Assembly (NCBI GenBank): GCA_028699365.1
Contig: JAQVUQ010000164.1
Location: 1-6,499 of the forward strand
DNA: 6,499 bases
Direction: 5' to 3'
DNA from: a bacterium
Lineage (GTDB): Bacteria; UBP13; UBA5359
In this document: one piece after another, positions 5,891-6,499 of the stretch
Layout of the letters: the number at the start of each line of letters is the position of its first letter
How positions within the stretch are numbered: the stretch's first letter is position 1
Program-made: the position numbers and the translations under genes
Notes under the pieces: generated by a model
The model's database searches: none
Seen by the model: only the letters and a program-made list of their open reading frames with translations
Told to the model about the DNA's origin: nothing

Positions 5891-5959
5891 GGAGGAGATT
5901 TGGGGTCAGGGGAGGAGCTTTGGGGTCAGGAGTTTACATTTAACATTGATGCTCTGTCC
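5891..5959 (+). repeat. iterated repeat array locus 2, with 43-nt element copy 2
   Basis: Two 20-nt units lie head to tail and differ at one base: GGAGGAGATTTGGGGTCAGG (5891-5910) and GGAGGAGCTTTGGGGTCAGG (5911-5930). The second runs into the tail, so 5917-5959 is identical to 3356-3398. As in locus 1, extra copies occur only at the left end. The bases before TTTGGGGTCAG (GGGAGGAG here, TGCAG in locus 1) are the same within a locus but differ between loci. Confidence 0.9.
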
Positions 5960-6083
5960 AGGAATAATTTCTCCTTCCGCAAGCATAGCATTGCTGCTAA
6001 CCGAAAATGACCGGACAATGCTCAGAGAACAAGTCCGCAAATACTGCTCAGGCTAATGTCCTTCAGATAATGTACAGATATCA

Positions 6084-6401
6084 TCATGTTGTTGCATACA
6101 ATGTTTTCCCTTCTCTATCGGCAGGATAAGCTATTGTACCCGGTATACTGCGCTTTTTCTCAAACTCCTCGCTGGTCATGACTATTATATCCTTGGAAAG
6201 GCCCAGCCCATTCAACGATCTTCTCATCTCTATCCGCAATGACCTTTTGTCATCGGCTTCAGATACAATTACCAGGAGATCGACATCACTGTCGCAGGTA
6301 GCCTCACCACGAGCCATTGAGCCGAAGAGAATAATCTTTTCCGGCTTGAACCGCTCAGCAATGCGCTTCGTCATTATTTTTATAATCTCTTCCGTCTGCA
6401 C
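6084..6401 (-). CDS. orphan MNT-type nucleotidyltransferase
   Basis: This 105-residue protein starts MQTEEIIKIMTKRIAERF. It has the nucleotidyltransferase core KIILFGSMARGE (22-33) and SDVDLLVIV (38-46), with GSx10DxD intact (G27-S28, D39, D41). D71 in SKDIIVMT is a plausible third catalytic acidic residue. The C-terminal EEFEKKRSIPGTIAYPADREGKTLY block is typical of HEPN-linked family members. It starts at GTG 6401: AAGGTGA lies 6 nt upstream and an in-frame TGA just before rules out an earlier start. A promoter is visible at 6459-6486. Relatives are normally followed at once by a HEPN gene, but here the next 120 bp contain only very short frames and then the repeat array. I infer an antitoxin or modifier that has lost its partner. 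Confidence 0.85.
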   Translation of the reverse strand: MQTEEIIKIMTKRIAERFKPEKIILFGSMARGEATCDSDVDLLVIVSEADDKRSLRIEMRRSLNGLGLSKDIIVMTSEEFEKKRSIPGTIAYPADREGKTLYATT

Positions 6402-6458
6402 GAATAATCACCTTGGTTATCTTGTCTCTCTTGCAAACAGCCTCAAAACTGTAATTCT

Positions 6459-6486
6459 ATTATAACAAAAGATATTGGCGATACAA
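6459..6486 (-). promoter_or_regulatory. sigma70-type promoter for the orphan nucleotidyltransferase
   Basis: On the minus strand TTGTAT (6486-6481, four of six) and a perfect TATAAT (6464-6459) are separated by 16 bp. Transcription would begin near 6452, leaving a leader of about 50 nt with the AAGGTGA ribosome binding site before the GTG at 6401. No further operator is obvious. Confidence 0.65.
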
Positions 6487-6499
6487 CACCAGATCATAG

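Noticed and set aside
5652-6056. Plus-strand frame of 134 codons
   Set aside because: It is antisense to the nucleotidyltransferase pseudogene and runs through the repeat array. It has no ribosome binding site or family features.

Overview
The window looks like accessory DNA from an uncultured, moderate-GC bacterium. The code is standard: TGA ends several intact genes here. Shine-Dalgarno sites and sigma70-type promoters are recognisable. Nothing in the sequence fixes the phylum. Every gene I accept is on the minus strand, so the text below follows transcription from high to low coordinates.

Region 1 (about 5414-6486) is a degraded zone. An orphan MNT-type nucleotidyltransferase (6084-6401) has its own promoter (TATAAT at 6459-6464) but no HEPN partner. 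Next come a short G-rich repeat array ending in a 43-nt element (5891-5959), an unrecognised open fragment, and a second nucleotidyltransferase wrecked by in-frame stops and a one-base frameshift (5502-5737).

Region 2 (3452-5448) is an intact, tightly packed four-gene operon. It encodes a winged-helix/nucleotidyltransferase fusion, an overlapping HEPN protein, a membrane protein with about six spans and a small membrane protein with two spans. Its promoter (TTGACA, 17-bp spacer, TAAAAT) lies so close to the first ATG that the mRNA should be leaderless. Two imperfect direct repeats sit just upstream of the -35 box.

Region 3 (3110-3451) is non-coding. It holds iterated copies of a TTTGGGGTCAG-containing unit, ending in the same 43-nt element as region 1.

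Region 4 (536-3109) is a two-gene DNA modification locus. A roughly 491-residue HEAT-repeat protein comes first and is interrupted by a one-base deletion at codon 60. One base after it begins a clear M.PvuII-like N4-cytosine methyltransferase. The HEAT protein may be the restriction partner, since the break falls at a candidate PD-(D/E)xK motif, but that is inference.

Region 5 (1-472) has a MntA-like antitoxin nucleotidyltransferase with its own promoter. It is followed, overlapping, by a HepT (DUF86/HEPN) gene cut to 20 codons, and then by a possible new gene that leaves the window.

Overall this is a defence/toxin-antitoxin island with four separate GSx10DxD nucleotidyltransferase loci in 6.5 kb, only one of which keeps a full-length HEPN partner, beside a modification system whose putative partner is broken.
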